Below are positions 20,301-30,700 of a DNA stretch of 64,000 nt, piece after piece. The notes below the pieces were generated by a model, which was given only the letters and a program-made list of their open reading frames with translations, made no database searches and was not told the DNA's origin. This DNA comes from Chaetorhynchus papuensis (lineage: Eukaryota; Chordata; Aves; Passeriformes; Rhipiduridae). The stretch lies in assembly GCA_013396525.1 (NCBI GenBank), contig VWYX01000252.1, positions 900,364 to 964,363 of the forward strand, read 5' to 3'. The translations under genes and the position numbers were made by a program. Within the stretch, counting starts at the first letter, position 1. Every line of letters starts with the position of its first letter.

Positions 20301-23300
20301 GCGCAGAATTCAGACAAACAAGTCCTGAATATCTATGACTTGTGCAACAAATTCATTGCATACAGCTCAATCTTTGATGATATAGTGGATGTCTTGGCAG
20401 AGTGGGGTTCTCTGTATGTACTGACCAGAGATGGGAAGATCCATGTACTGCAGGAGAAGGATACACAAACCAAACTCGAGGCATGTAACTATGTTTTCTT
20501 GTTAGTCTCTGCCTTATGTCTGTAAGACTGTACTGGCTCTGCAGACTGAAAAATCGAACCATTCAGGTAAGTGAGTTACATAACAAGTGACCTAATAGCT
20601 TTTCAGTATAACCAGTGTTGTAAGACAATTGGTGTGTAAAAGCCCAAGCACATGTATGCACTAAGAAGAAGAAACAACTTGTTTCCCAGGTGTTTTTGAA
20701 CTTGTTTTGTGGGGTGGTATTTGTCTCATACTGCTCTTACCGTGTACTTAACAGATGCTGTTCAGAAAGAACTTATTTGAAATGGCCATTAACCTGGCCA
20801 AGAGCCACCACTTGGACAGCGATGGTTTGTCAGAGATTTTCCGGCAGTATGGCGATCATCTCTATAACAAGGGAAACCATGATGGAGCCATCCAGCAGTA
20901 TATCCGGTAGGTGGGGGTCCTACAGGGTTGTGATGTTGTAGTACAGATAGGAGCAACGTAGGCCTTGATTTCTGTTTTGGCCCAGGAATAAAAGCAGTCC
21001 AAAACAAAAAAATGTATAACTTGAGGTGAAAATTCTACCTGTACAGAGAAAGATGTCAGTGAGACTAAAACTCTTTGAACAAGTTGCTTGAAAATCGCTC
21101 TTTACACCTTAGGATAAAGTTCTTCTCTGTGACCATATTTTAGCATGAAAAGTGTAGGCCCATTGGGATGGAGTGGAGCCTGGTGACATCATTATGAAGA
21201 AGGGATCACTCTGTGCAAGATAGATGATGCAATTTGACTATATATGGCGGTCTTCTTGGAAAGTACTCAAACAGTTCAATGTCAGTTTTAAAACATCTTG
21301 GGTTTTTTAAAACTAGAACTCAGAGCAGCCTTGTTTTGGGGCTTACTGAAAACTTCATGTTAAATTTTTAAAATGCCACAAAGCGTTACATTATTGTGGA
21401 GCTGAGGCTTCAGAGTCCCTGACATCTCGTGAGCGTCAAGCACATCTTTTTACCTTTGACTTGCTTTAACTGTCACAGTAACTGTGGCTAAACTGCTCCA
21501 TGTGGGCATAAGCATTTAAAGCTGACTGTGAGTTATGTGACTGAAATGAAGGAAAATGTAGCTTTTGTTCCTGTTTTTTTTTGGCTTCCCAGTTTGTTGT
21601 GCTCAGAGCTTAGTCTGTCTTCTCACTGCCACCTTTAAAGGAAGATTTAACTCCTCATATGCTGTCATGGTTGTCCCAATCGAGGCCTTTGTATCAGTGT
21701 ATGTGCAGATGGGTGGCCTTACACCGTAACTAGTTGCTGTTTCTGATGCATAGCTGAGCGGTCCCAAGAGGGTTAGTGCCTGCTGAAGTTAAAGCTTCTC
21801 TGTGTTCTGTTGTTAATTTCTCCATTTATTTTGACTTCATGAGTATACAATAACGTGACTCTTCCCCTCACAGAACTATAGGGAAGCTAGAACCATCTTA
21901 CGTTATTCGGAAATTCCTGGATGCTCAGCGTATCCACAACCTCACTGCTTATCTACAGATGCTCCATCTGCAGTCCCTGGCCAATGCAGATCACACTACA
22001 CTTCTGCTGAATTGCTATACCAAACTCAAAGACAGCTCCAAACTGGAAGAGTTCATTAAGGTACTGGGGGGAGGTGGAATCATGCTACATTGTTATGTTA
22101 TCATAATAATTAAAAAGGGGTAATGGTGACATTGTAAATTCCCTCCTGTAGGACTATTAAGAGAGAGAATAATGAATTTACCACTCAGTACCGTGGTCTT
22201 TGCTCCTTTATTTCCAAGCTCTTGCTTACATTCTCAGTTTGGTTGGTTTGTCATCTGGTTCTGGAGTGTGCTTGCTTCTGCCAGTGCAACTGGCAAGCAA
22301 ATGAGAAGTGGTTAGACTCCTTCCTTTCTGCATGGGTGATTTTTCCCTTGCATGAGAGGTACCAAGTTGTCCCTGCTCATGTTTTCCTCCTCTTACGTAA
22401 ATGATTACTGCTTCTGGACTGGTAGAATTTTTCTGAGGGAGCATCGTTCTGCTTTTGTTCTCGGAGACAAGTGAGAGTGAGGTCCACTTTGATGTGGAAA
22501 CGGCTATCAAGGTGCTTCGCCAAGCTGGTTACTACTCCCACGCCGTGTACCTGGCAGAGAAGCACGAGCATCATGAATGGTACCTCAAAATCCAGTTAGA
22601 GGACATCAAGGTGAGGGGACATAACTGGACGTGTGTTCTTATTGGGGACAATACCAATTCTCTAGCCTCCTCTTTAGTGAGAATACCATTTCACTGACCT
22701 CTTTGCTTAGGATAGCGGGCTGATGAGAGCACCAGCAACAATACTTGTTGCTGTTGGTGTGTTGCCTTTCTGCTTTTGGCTTGTGTGTTAGACTAGGTGT
22801 GGAAATCACAAGGTCTTGTTTTCTTTCAGATGTGGCTTTTTACAGTGCCCTTTAAGAGGAGTTGGGGATTTATCTAAATGTTTCTCCCAGCCTACATGCA
22901 TTCTCCCTGAGGAGGAAAATGAGCAGGAATAGTGAACTAGGTGATAATTCAAAGCAAACAGTATTTGTGGCATACTCACAGCATGTCTTCAATGCTTTCT
23001 GTCCTAACCTCAAGTTGAGAGCAGAGGCCAATGTCCTGTGATTGCTTTGCTGTCTGTCTCCACAGAACTACCAAGAGGCTTTGCACTACATTGGAAAACT
23101 GCCCTTTGAACAGGCAGAGAGTAACATGAAGCGGTATGGTAAAATCCTGATGCACCATGTCCCTAATGAGACCACTGAATTGCTGAAGATCCTTTGCACT
23201 GATTACCGGCCCTGCGGAGGTAATGAAGGCCCTGGGATGCTGGAAGGAAAAAAGGTACCGTTTGTGTTGACTGAGAGTTGTTCTCTCCAGTAGTAACTTT

Positions 23301-26300
23301 GTAGCGAGTGCTTCTGCATGCCTTGTGTTGCCAGCCTGATGTTTTAGTTATGATGAAAATTATACCTAAATATACTCTGCTCAGGTGAGACCCCACCTGT
23401 AGTACTGTATCTAGCTCTGGAACCCTTAGCACAGAAAAGACATGGACCTTTTGGAGTGGGTCCAGAGGAGGGCTACAAAAATGATCAGAGGGATGGAACA
23501 CACCTGCTCTGAAGAAGGGCTGAGTGAGCTGGGATTGCCCGGTCCGGAGAAGGGAAGGCTTCAGGGAGACCTCTCATTGCGGCCTTTCAGTACGCAAAAG
23601 AGTTTTATAAGAAAGATAAGGACAAGCTTTTTTACAGGGCCTGTTGTGATGGTACAAGAGGTAATGGTTTTAAAGTAAAAGAGGGCAGATTTAGACTAGA
23701 TAGAAGGAAGGAACTTTTTACAATGAGGGTGGTGAAACACTGAACTAGGTTGCCCAGAGAAGTGGTAGATGGCCCCATCCCTGGAAACAAATACTCGAGT
23801 CAGGTTGGATGAGGACCTGAGCAACCTGATCGAATTGAAGATGTCCCAGCTCATTGCAAGGATGTTGGACTAGATGACCTCTAAAGTTCCCTTCCAACCC
23901 GAACTATTCAATGATTCTATGAGAAGCTCCATCCTGGTGTACTGGTAGTCCTAGAGACAGGGGACCTCTTAAAGCTATTGCTCCGGATTGATCCTTGATG
24001 TAGTCGGCATCCTGTATTGTGCTGTATCTAAGACTTGTGTAAGACTCTGGAAATGAACATTCCTCATGGTAGGGAGGAAGCACCAGTATGGCTTAGACTG
24101 ATGTGGGTGCTTGTCTTTTTCTGACTGTTTTACAGGCTAATTCAGAGGAGTTCATCCCAGTCTTTGCAAACAACTCCCGAGAACTGAAAGCTTTTCTGGA
24201 GCACATGACTGAGGTGCAGGCTGACTCTCCACAGGGTGTCTATGACACTTTACTGGAACTCCGATTGCAGAACTGGGCACATGAACAAGATGAGCAGGTT
24301 TGAGCTCCTCCAGCATTGTGTTTTGAGGGAGAGGTTTGTTGTCTATGAGTAATATTTGCGTTCCTGCAATGCCCTTTCCAGCTGGGCATTGAGGCAATAC
24401 ATATGCTGTGCTGGACAAATAGCACAGAAATGGGAAAGCAGCCTAGTAGCTGGGGGAATATTCTTTTCAGGATGGCTGAGCTTGTTTTGTTTGAGTCTCA
24501 TTTAAGGACAGATTCCAGACAATACAGCCTCTGTGAGCAGATGCCTTGCCCACGAAAGTATCTCTACTTGCTTGCCTAGATCTGTAAGGACGTTGGCTGT
24601 TTGGGCAAAGAAAATCATGTTCTGTTTGCTTAAAAGGGTTAAAGAACAAGTACCGAAACTAACCTCTGTGAAAGAGCTGCAAATTGTCAGGTCTTAGTGC
24701 AAAATAGTGTGTATGTGGGTGTACCTGTGTTCCTCTTCTTGACCTCTCCCCCTTCTTTGTAGATCAAGGAGAAGTTGCACAATGAAGCCCTCACTCTCCT
24801 GAAGAGCGGAAGGTTCAAAACAGTCTTTGATAAGGCCTTGGTCTTATGTCAGATGCACAGTTTCAAGGATGGTGTTCTGTACCTCTATGAGCAGGGCAAA
24901 CTGTGAGTGTTACTCTTGTCTTCAGAGTCCTGTCATTCCCCTCTTGCCCCCACTGGAGCGATTTCTGAGCCATAAATGTCTGTACCATCAACGGTAGTGA
25001 CCTCTTTAGTGTCTCGAGATGGGAACGGTAGATGATTGCTCTGCAGAAACACCTCACTGTTAAAGCAAGGCAGTTATATAGAGTGAAAAAAAGACTTGTC
25101 TTTGACTTCTCTGTGAGTCTGGGGATTGCGTGGCTGGGTGAAAACCTGAGGTCCCTGTAACAACTCAAAGGGCGAGAGGGATCCTTGCAGCTGATGAGTC
25201 TTTCTCTCATAGTTTCCAACAGATCATGCACTACCACATGCAGAATGAACAGTACAAGAAGGTGATTGAGGTGTGTGAGTTGTATGGAGACCAAGAGGCT
25301 TGTCTCTGGGAACAGGCTCTTGGCTACTTTGCACGGAAGGAAGAGAACTGCAAAGAGTATATTGCTGCAGTGCTGAAACACATCGAGAACAAGAATCTTA
25401 TGCCTCCGCTGCTTGGTAATGACACGTGACCCCCAACCCCCAGCCTCCCCTGCAATAAAACCCCAACCCAAGCAAAAACCAGAAAAACAAACCACAAAAG
25501 ACTCCAACCCAGACTAGTGTGTAGTGCTTTCTGTAGATCAGACATTAGAGAGAAGAATCTATGAAATTGGAGCCTACCATTTGAAGTAATAACCTGCTCT
25601 ATAGGGAAAAGCGATGTCAGTCACAACTCCCTAGTTAGGAAAAAAGAAAGATCTGCAGTAGCAGTGAGATGTCTGGTACACGATTTTTGTTCTGTCAGTG
25701 TGGGGCAGTGAAGGGCTTGCTGAAACTCCTGTTGTGCCTTGGTGGAGAACTAGAATCCAATCCACTACTAGATCCTTCCTTTGTCCCTTTTGGTCTGAGC
25801 TATCCGGCCATGCTCCCATTTCTGGAAGAGGTCAAACTGAAAGAGAATCTTTAGTTGAGCTCTTCCAGTTCCATGAGAATGCCAACTGTCTTTGCCTGTA
25901 AGTGGCCTTTCCCAGGAAAGCAGTCTGCCCTGGCAGTACAAGCATAGCTGCAGTTTTTGTGCTTGTGTTTAAACTAACATCTCAGTTGCTCTCAGTTGTG
26001 CAGACGCTGGCTCATAACTCCACAGCCACCCTGTCCGTGATTAAGGATTATCTTGTCAACAAGCTGCAGAAGCAAAGCCGCCAGATAGAGCAGGATGAGC
26101 AGAGAATTCAGAAATATCGAGAAGAAACTATGAGGATCCGCCTGGAAATCGAAGAGCTAAAAGCAAGGTGCAGGACTGTGTGCTGTCTTGTCTAGTCCTA
26201 TACAAGGACAGAACTGCTGTCTTCTTTTAGTAAAGTGTAGTTTGTCTTTCTCATGCTTCTCCATCTCGTCACTCTCTCAGTCCCAAGATTTTTCAGAAGA

Positions 26301-27387
26301 CCAAGTGTAGCATTTGCACCAGTGCATTGGAGCTGCCTTCAGTCCACTTCCTGTGCGGTCATTCCTTTCACCAGCACTGCTTTGAAAGCTACTCTGAGAG
26401 TGATTCGGAATGTCCTACTTGCATGCCAGAAAATCGCAAAGTGATGGACATGATCCGAGCCCAGGAGCAGAAGAGAGATCTGCACGACCAGTTTCAGCAT
26501 CAGGTAGGGTAACATTGCCTATCTTACCAAGCTGAAATAAATAGAGTTTAAATTCATTTACAGACCTGTGGAGGCTGGTAAAGAGAGGCAAGGCTTGAAA
26601 GTATTTTGTAAACAAGGTTATGTTAACTGAATAATGAGGCATTAGACTCTAGGGTGACTGCATTGTGTAAAGGGCATGAAGAGTCATTGTTGCTCTGCAA
26701 AGGTGAAAGAGAGAATCTGTTCTCACCTGACCCTCAGATGGGTTGAGACCTACTGGTCAGCGTGACAGCTGGTCAACAATTGTATAGAACAAATTAGGGA
26801 GAAAGGGAAAAGAATAGCGTGAATCGGAATGGGGACAGCACCAAAATGTTGCATGTACCTTGTGTTCCCCCGAGGATAAAGTATGAGTACGAGAGTGGGA
26901 CATCAGCTGGAAAACGTTAACATATGCAGAAACTAGAGCAGTTGAGGCACTCACATTCCTGCTTAATTCAGTTGCTCATTACCTCCTTGGTGCATGGCTC
27001 AAATCTGGGGTTGAAACAGGAGCTGGAATGGCCAGTGTCAGGAAACCTAGCAGGTTCTTCTGCTACACCCAGCCCTTGCATGGAATCAGCAGAGCCAGGG
27101 ACTGACATGGGCTGCCCTGTCCCCTAAGCCAGAAGCTTGTAAGTGCAGAGGGAGAAAGGAAAGGGGCTAGAGGCAAGAGGCTCTGGAGGCTTTTGCTGAT
27201 GCTGCCGCTTTGTGTCTGGCAGCTCAAGTGTTCAAACGATGGCTTCTCAGTCGTTGCTGACTACTTTGGTCGCGGCGTCTTCAATAAGCTCACCCTGATC
27301 ACGGACTTGCCCTCGGGAAAGACGGCTACGACGATTGAGGCTGGCCTGCAGCGGGAGCTGCTCATCCACACCAAGCGCAGTACCTGA
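17369..27387 (+). CDS. VPS11: VPS11, HOPS/CORVET core subunit, complete coding region in 16 exons
   Basis: Core subunit of the HOPS and CORVET tethering complexes that drive endosome and lysosome fusion. Exons: 17369-17522, 17855-18003, 18191-18326, 19368-19531, 19631-19878, 20279-20480, 20755-20906, 21874-22060, 22467-22610, 23066-23254, 24136-24297, 24763-24902, 25213-25415, 25996-26167, 26281-26503, 27223-27387. All phases close, giving 929 residues (human about 941). The start MAAYLQWRRFVFFD is the family N-terminus. The N-terminal part is the beta-propeller, the middle is clathrin-heavy-chain-like alpha-solenoid, and the C-terminus has a RING-H2 finger with ligands C810, C813, C826, H828, H831, C834, C845 and C848, all intact. 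Oddities: intron 1 looks U12-type (AT-AA), intron 6 has a GC donor, and the linker in exon 10 (GNEGPGMLEGKK) differs from mammals. The 5' boundary of exon 9 is the least certain. Confidence 0.96.
17523..17854 (+). other. VPS11: VPS11 intron 1, candidate U12-type intron with AT-AA ends
   Basis: The only join that keeps the VFGDMEGQIW reading uses donor ATATCCTG at 17523 and places the intron end at CTAA before exon 2 at 17855. The donor matches the minor-class consensus RTATCCTT in 7 of 8 bases. A branch-site match CCTTAAC lies at 17838-17844, with the branch A about 12 bases before exon 2. The expected terminal AC is AA here. A normal GT-AG join at the nearby GT would shift the frame. Confidence 0.7.
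23377..23921 (+). mobile_element. CR1 LINE fragment (3' end) in VPS11 intron 10
   Basis: Sense-strand match by eye to the CR1 3' region: GAGACCCCACCTG start, a GACATGGACC..TTGGAG block, GAGGGTGGTGAAACACTGAA, CCCCATCCCTGGAA, GATGACCTCTAAAGTTCCCT and a terminal ATGATTCTATGA. Diverged and 5'-truncated, with no intact reverse transcriptase frame. Typical of amniotes and abundant in birds. Confidence 0.9.
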
Positions 27388-27478
27388 CCCCAGGCCCTGT
27401 CCACACGCCCTCTCGTGTTGTACGGGGTCCCCTGCTGTGTCCTCGGCCACCTGTATTTGGCTCCACCCCTTGGCCCCC

Positions 27479-27484
27479 AATAAA
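27479..27484 (+). promoter_or_regulatory. VPS11: VPS11 polyadenylation signal
   Basis: AATAAA 92 bases after the VPS11 stop. The next gene's CpG-rich promoter begins at once downstream, so the 3'UTR is probably only about 100-120 bases. Confidence 0.8.
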
Positions 27485-27559
27485 CCAGACTGGCCGAGCA
27501 GTGCCGCACCCCGGCCGTCATTGACCGACCGGGCCGGGCAGTGCTCCGCGGGAGCGTGC

Positions 27560-27723
27560 GGCCTCTGGGGCGGGGGCGGGGGCGGGAGCGGGACTCCTGG
27601 GGGCGGGGCTTTTCCAGCGCCGTGGCTGGCGCGGGCGCGCCGGTCACGTGGTTGGGTCGGTGGGGGCGAGGCTGCCGGTCACGTGGTGGGTGCGGGGCTG
27701 CGCAGCGCTGAGGGCAGGTGGTC
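27560..27723 (+). promoter_or_regulatory. HMBS: HMBS promoter: GC boxes and two CACGTG boxes
   Basis: CpG-rich, TATA-less stretch between the VPS11 3' end and the HMBS ATG. It holds tandem GGGGCGG-type Sp1 boxes at 27567-27590 and two near-identical CGGTCACGTGGT boxes, with CACGTG at 27645-27650 and 27680-27685. These suit USF/MYC/TFEB-family factors. The layout fits the housekeeping promoter known for HMBS; factor use is inferred. Confidence 0.6.
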
Positions 27724-30700
27724 ATGGCGGAGCCGGGGGCGGCAGCCGTGGGCCGGGGGCGAGCAGAGTCTGGCGGGGGGGCCGACGAGGCGGGCGCTGA
27801 CCCGCTGCTGCCGCGGGGAGAGAACGGCGTGGATGGCAGAGCGGTCCGCGTGGGCACCCGCCGGAGCCAGGTAGGCAGCGGGCGCGGGTAGTGCTCCCGC
27901 TCCGGTACCCGGTCCGTCCCGGCCAGCGTAGGGTCTGCGTGCTTCTCGGGGCTGAGCTTCCTGAGTTCGCGCGTTTCGACTCCTGCCTTGGAACTCCGGG
28001 AAGAAGTTTGGAAAGCGCTTCCTTCGGAACCTAGGGGACGGTCAGCTCTGTTATCGCAGCCGCGATGCAGGGGCCGGGGGCGACGGCGCGGGTCTCCCCC
28101 GGGTCTGGCTGGGACTGTGCAACTTGCAAGGTCTGTGCAGCTCTCGGAGGGAAAACCCGCCAACGGCTGACGGTTGCAGCCCGCTCAAAGGCCAGGGAAG
28201 AGACATATCCAGAGATAGAGGAGGTATCTGTTGCCAGCGGGCTACGGCAGGGAGGAGCAGCCTCGCAAAGGGAGATAAGCGACCCTCAGGCCTTTGCGCT
28301 GAGATAATCTCGTTCCTTTTGGTAGCACGTTTTAGGAAGAATTCCGTGCTGTCACAAAGGCGTTTTATGTAGACAACAGGACAAGGGAGATAGCCGTGCA
28401 TTTATGCTACCTCATGTAGTAACCTGAGGCTTTTGGGGCACTTTACAAAGGGAGGCAGCTACTTACATTCATTGTATTTGTAGGGAACCGCAGTCCTGAG
28501 AACTACGTTAATTACCAAAGGGTCCTGAGCCCTTCGGTGGGAGACAAGCTAAAAGTCATCTGTAGTTGCTCGAGTCTGCTGCTGCTTGCATGTGCAGAAA
28601 GATGATACACTAATGATTGTATTTTACTTGCTTCTGGTTTTCTTATGCAATAGAATGTTCTTCATGCAGTTTACTACTTTGAGATTTGTTTCTTGCTGTA
28701 CGCGATGATGTAAGCTGTTACTTTTGTGCGTGTGTGTGTTTGTAGAACCTCTAACTAGGTCTTTGTTCTTACAGAGGATAAGTAACTTGTATTTGACACT
28801 AACTGTGCATTTTTCCACCAGTTCAGTGAAATCCTACTGGCTTCTCCCAAAGCTTTCAGTATTGGTAAAATTCATACTCTTAGAGAAAGGAGGAGGTTTT
28901 AGCTCTAGCCTTAACCCTAGCCCAGTGTGCAATATGATTTGTTCTTTCATCACTGAGCAAAAGAATAATGGTTTTGCTTACTTTTCTGCCTACTTGCTGG
29001 TGAGCGGTCCTCATTCAGCAGTCATGTTCCACATATGCAAAACCAAGAAGTGGAAGCATGAGAATCATGATCTGTAGGCTTCTGTTGTAGTCACTCTCCC
29101 TAACTGATAAACTCATTGCAGTGTTTCATCGGTGGTAGCATCACAGCAGCGCTGAACGTGGGGAGATGTTGTTGTGGCACTTTAGTCATTAAAAGAAGTT
29201 CTTCAGTGAAGTGCTCTGGTCATGATAGGGGTTCACACGGTTCAAGGAGTTTGTACCTATGAGTGATTTTACTTGAGGCAACCTATTTCTAATGCTTTTG
29301 AGTTAGAGAGAATGTATTGGTCATGCGTGCCTGCTGTCGAAGAATGGCAAGGCATCCTTAGCTACTGTACGGACAATGTGCTCTTTCTTTAGGACTTTGT
29401 TTTCTGCTTCCTTGTAGCTGGCCCGGATTCAGACTGATAGTGTAGTTACGATGCTCCGTGAGCTATACCCTGACCTCCACTTTGAGATTGGTAAGTGTTT
29501 TTTTTTTTTGATGTTGCCCTGGGGTAGATGGCAGCAGGAGCCAGTGGGCTATCTTTGTGTGCAAGAGGTGTGTGTACCATCAGGAGGAGGAGGTCTGTCT
29601 AAGTTTATCTAAGAGTGCCATCTGAACTCGGTTCAATTGCGTGGCTGAGCAACTGCTGCTGCTGGTTTCTTCTAGGGGAGAAAGATGGATTTCATAAGCT
29701 CTTAAAGATTTAGGTGCTGAGTATGCAATGGAGATGGTGTTGTGTTGCTCCGTTTGCAAACCTGGTATTGTTCTGGCTGCACCCCACTGAGCATTAGGGG
29801 CATTTTCTGGTCTGGGGCTCAAGGCTTTCAACAGGAATAAAGGAAGCTCAGCCTTTCACTGAAGACAACCGCTTTATATGTGTTCACTGGCTCTCCAGAG
29901 ACAAACTGTGGAGGTTTCCATTGGGTTAGCTCTTCCCCAAACCTGCCCTCTTTCCCTTTGCTTTGTTTTTGAGGACAGTGAAAGAAGTCTCAGTTTCACT
30001 TGTCTTCAGTGCAGTGAATTTCTAGAAGTGAGCTGCTCTTGTATTGAGCTTGAGTCAGTATTCACGCAGTAGTGTGTGACTGCTCGTGTCATTTTGCATA
30101 GCTATTTTCAGCCTAAGCCTAGTGCTTTTGTCAAGCCTCATGTTTTACCTGTACTGTCTCTGAGCAGTGGCCATGTCAACAACTGGGGACAAGATCTTGG
30201 ATACAGCGCTTTCCAAGGTAAGATCTGTTCTTCCTTTATTCAAGAACTAATTGTATTTATGTTATATTGGCAGATGCTTCTTTTGTGATTCATGTTCTTC
30301 CATTTATGTGTAGATTGGAGAGAAGAGCCTCTTCACCAAAGAGTTGGAAAATGCACTTGAAAGAAATGAGTAAGAGCTTACTGTTTTGTCTTTCTCCTTG
30401 GCATTTGGTGCTCTTTGGACATATTTGGCTTGCTACATAGGTTATCTACTTTCCTTCAGTTCTGGTACCTCTCAGGCTAAAAAAAGTAATCCTTTGATAA
30501 GTCACTGTCTTTTTTCCCCCCTTTTTTCTCTCTACCCTGGGCTTAGGCCATGTGTTTTGGAGTTGTTGCCTCACTTGGTCTGCCCCAGTTGGGTTTTCTT
30601 CTGTGATTTGTGTATTACATGTTGTAATACAGAGGGAGGATGTAATCTCATATGATTCCTGCTTATGAATATCTTTTTTAAAAAATACTTTGCTTATTGG

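Noticed and set aside
23211..23220. Alternative VPS11 exon 10 donor at GCGGAG|GTAATG
   Set aside because: Would join to exon 11 with a stop codon immediately after the junction; the donor at 23255 keeps the frame.
23442..23678. Open frame beginning MDLLEWVQRRATKM
   Set aside because: A fragment translated from the CR1 3' region, not a host gene.
24863..25507. 214-codon minus-strand open frame across VPS11 exons 12-13
   Set aside because: Antisense shadow of well-supported VPS11 exons and the intron between them.
27261..28163. 300-codon minus-strand open frame over the HMBS promoter and first exon
   Set aside because: Arises from stop-poor GC-rich sequence; antisense to VPS11 exon 16 and HMBS exon 1, with Arg/Pro/Ser-rich composition and no recognisable domain.
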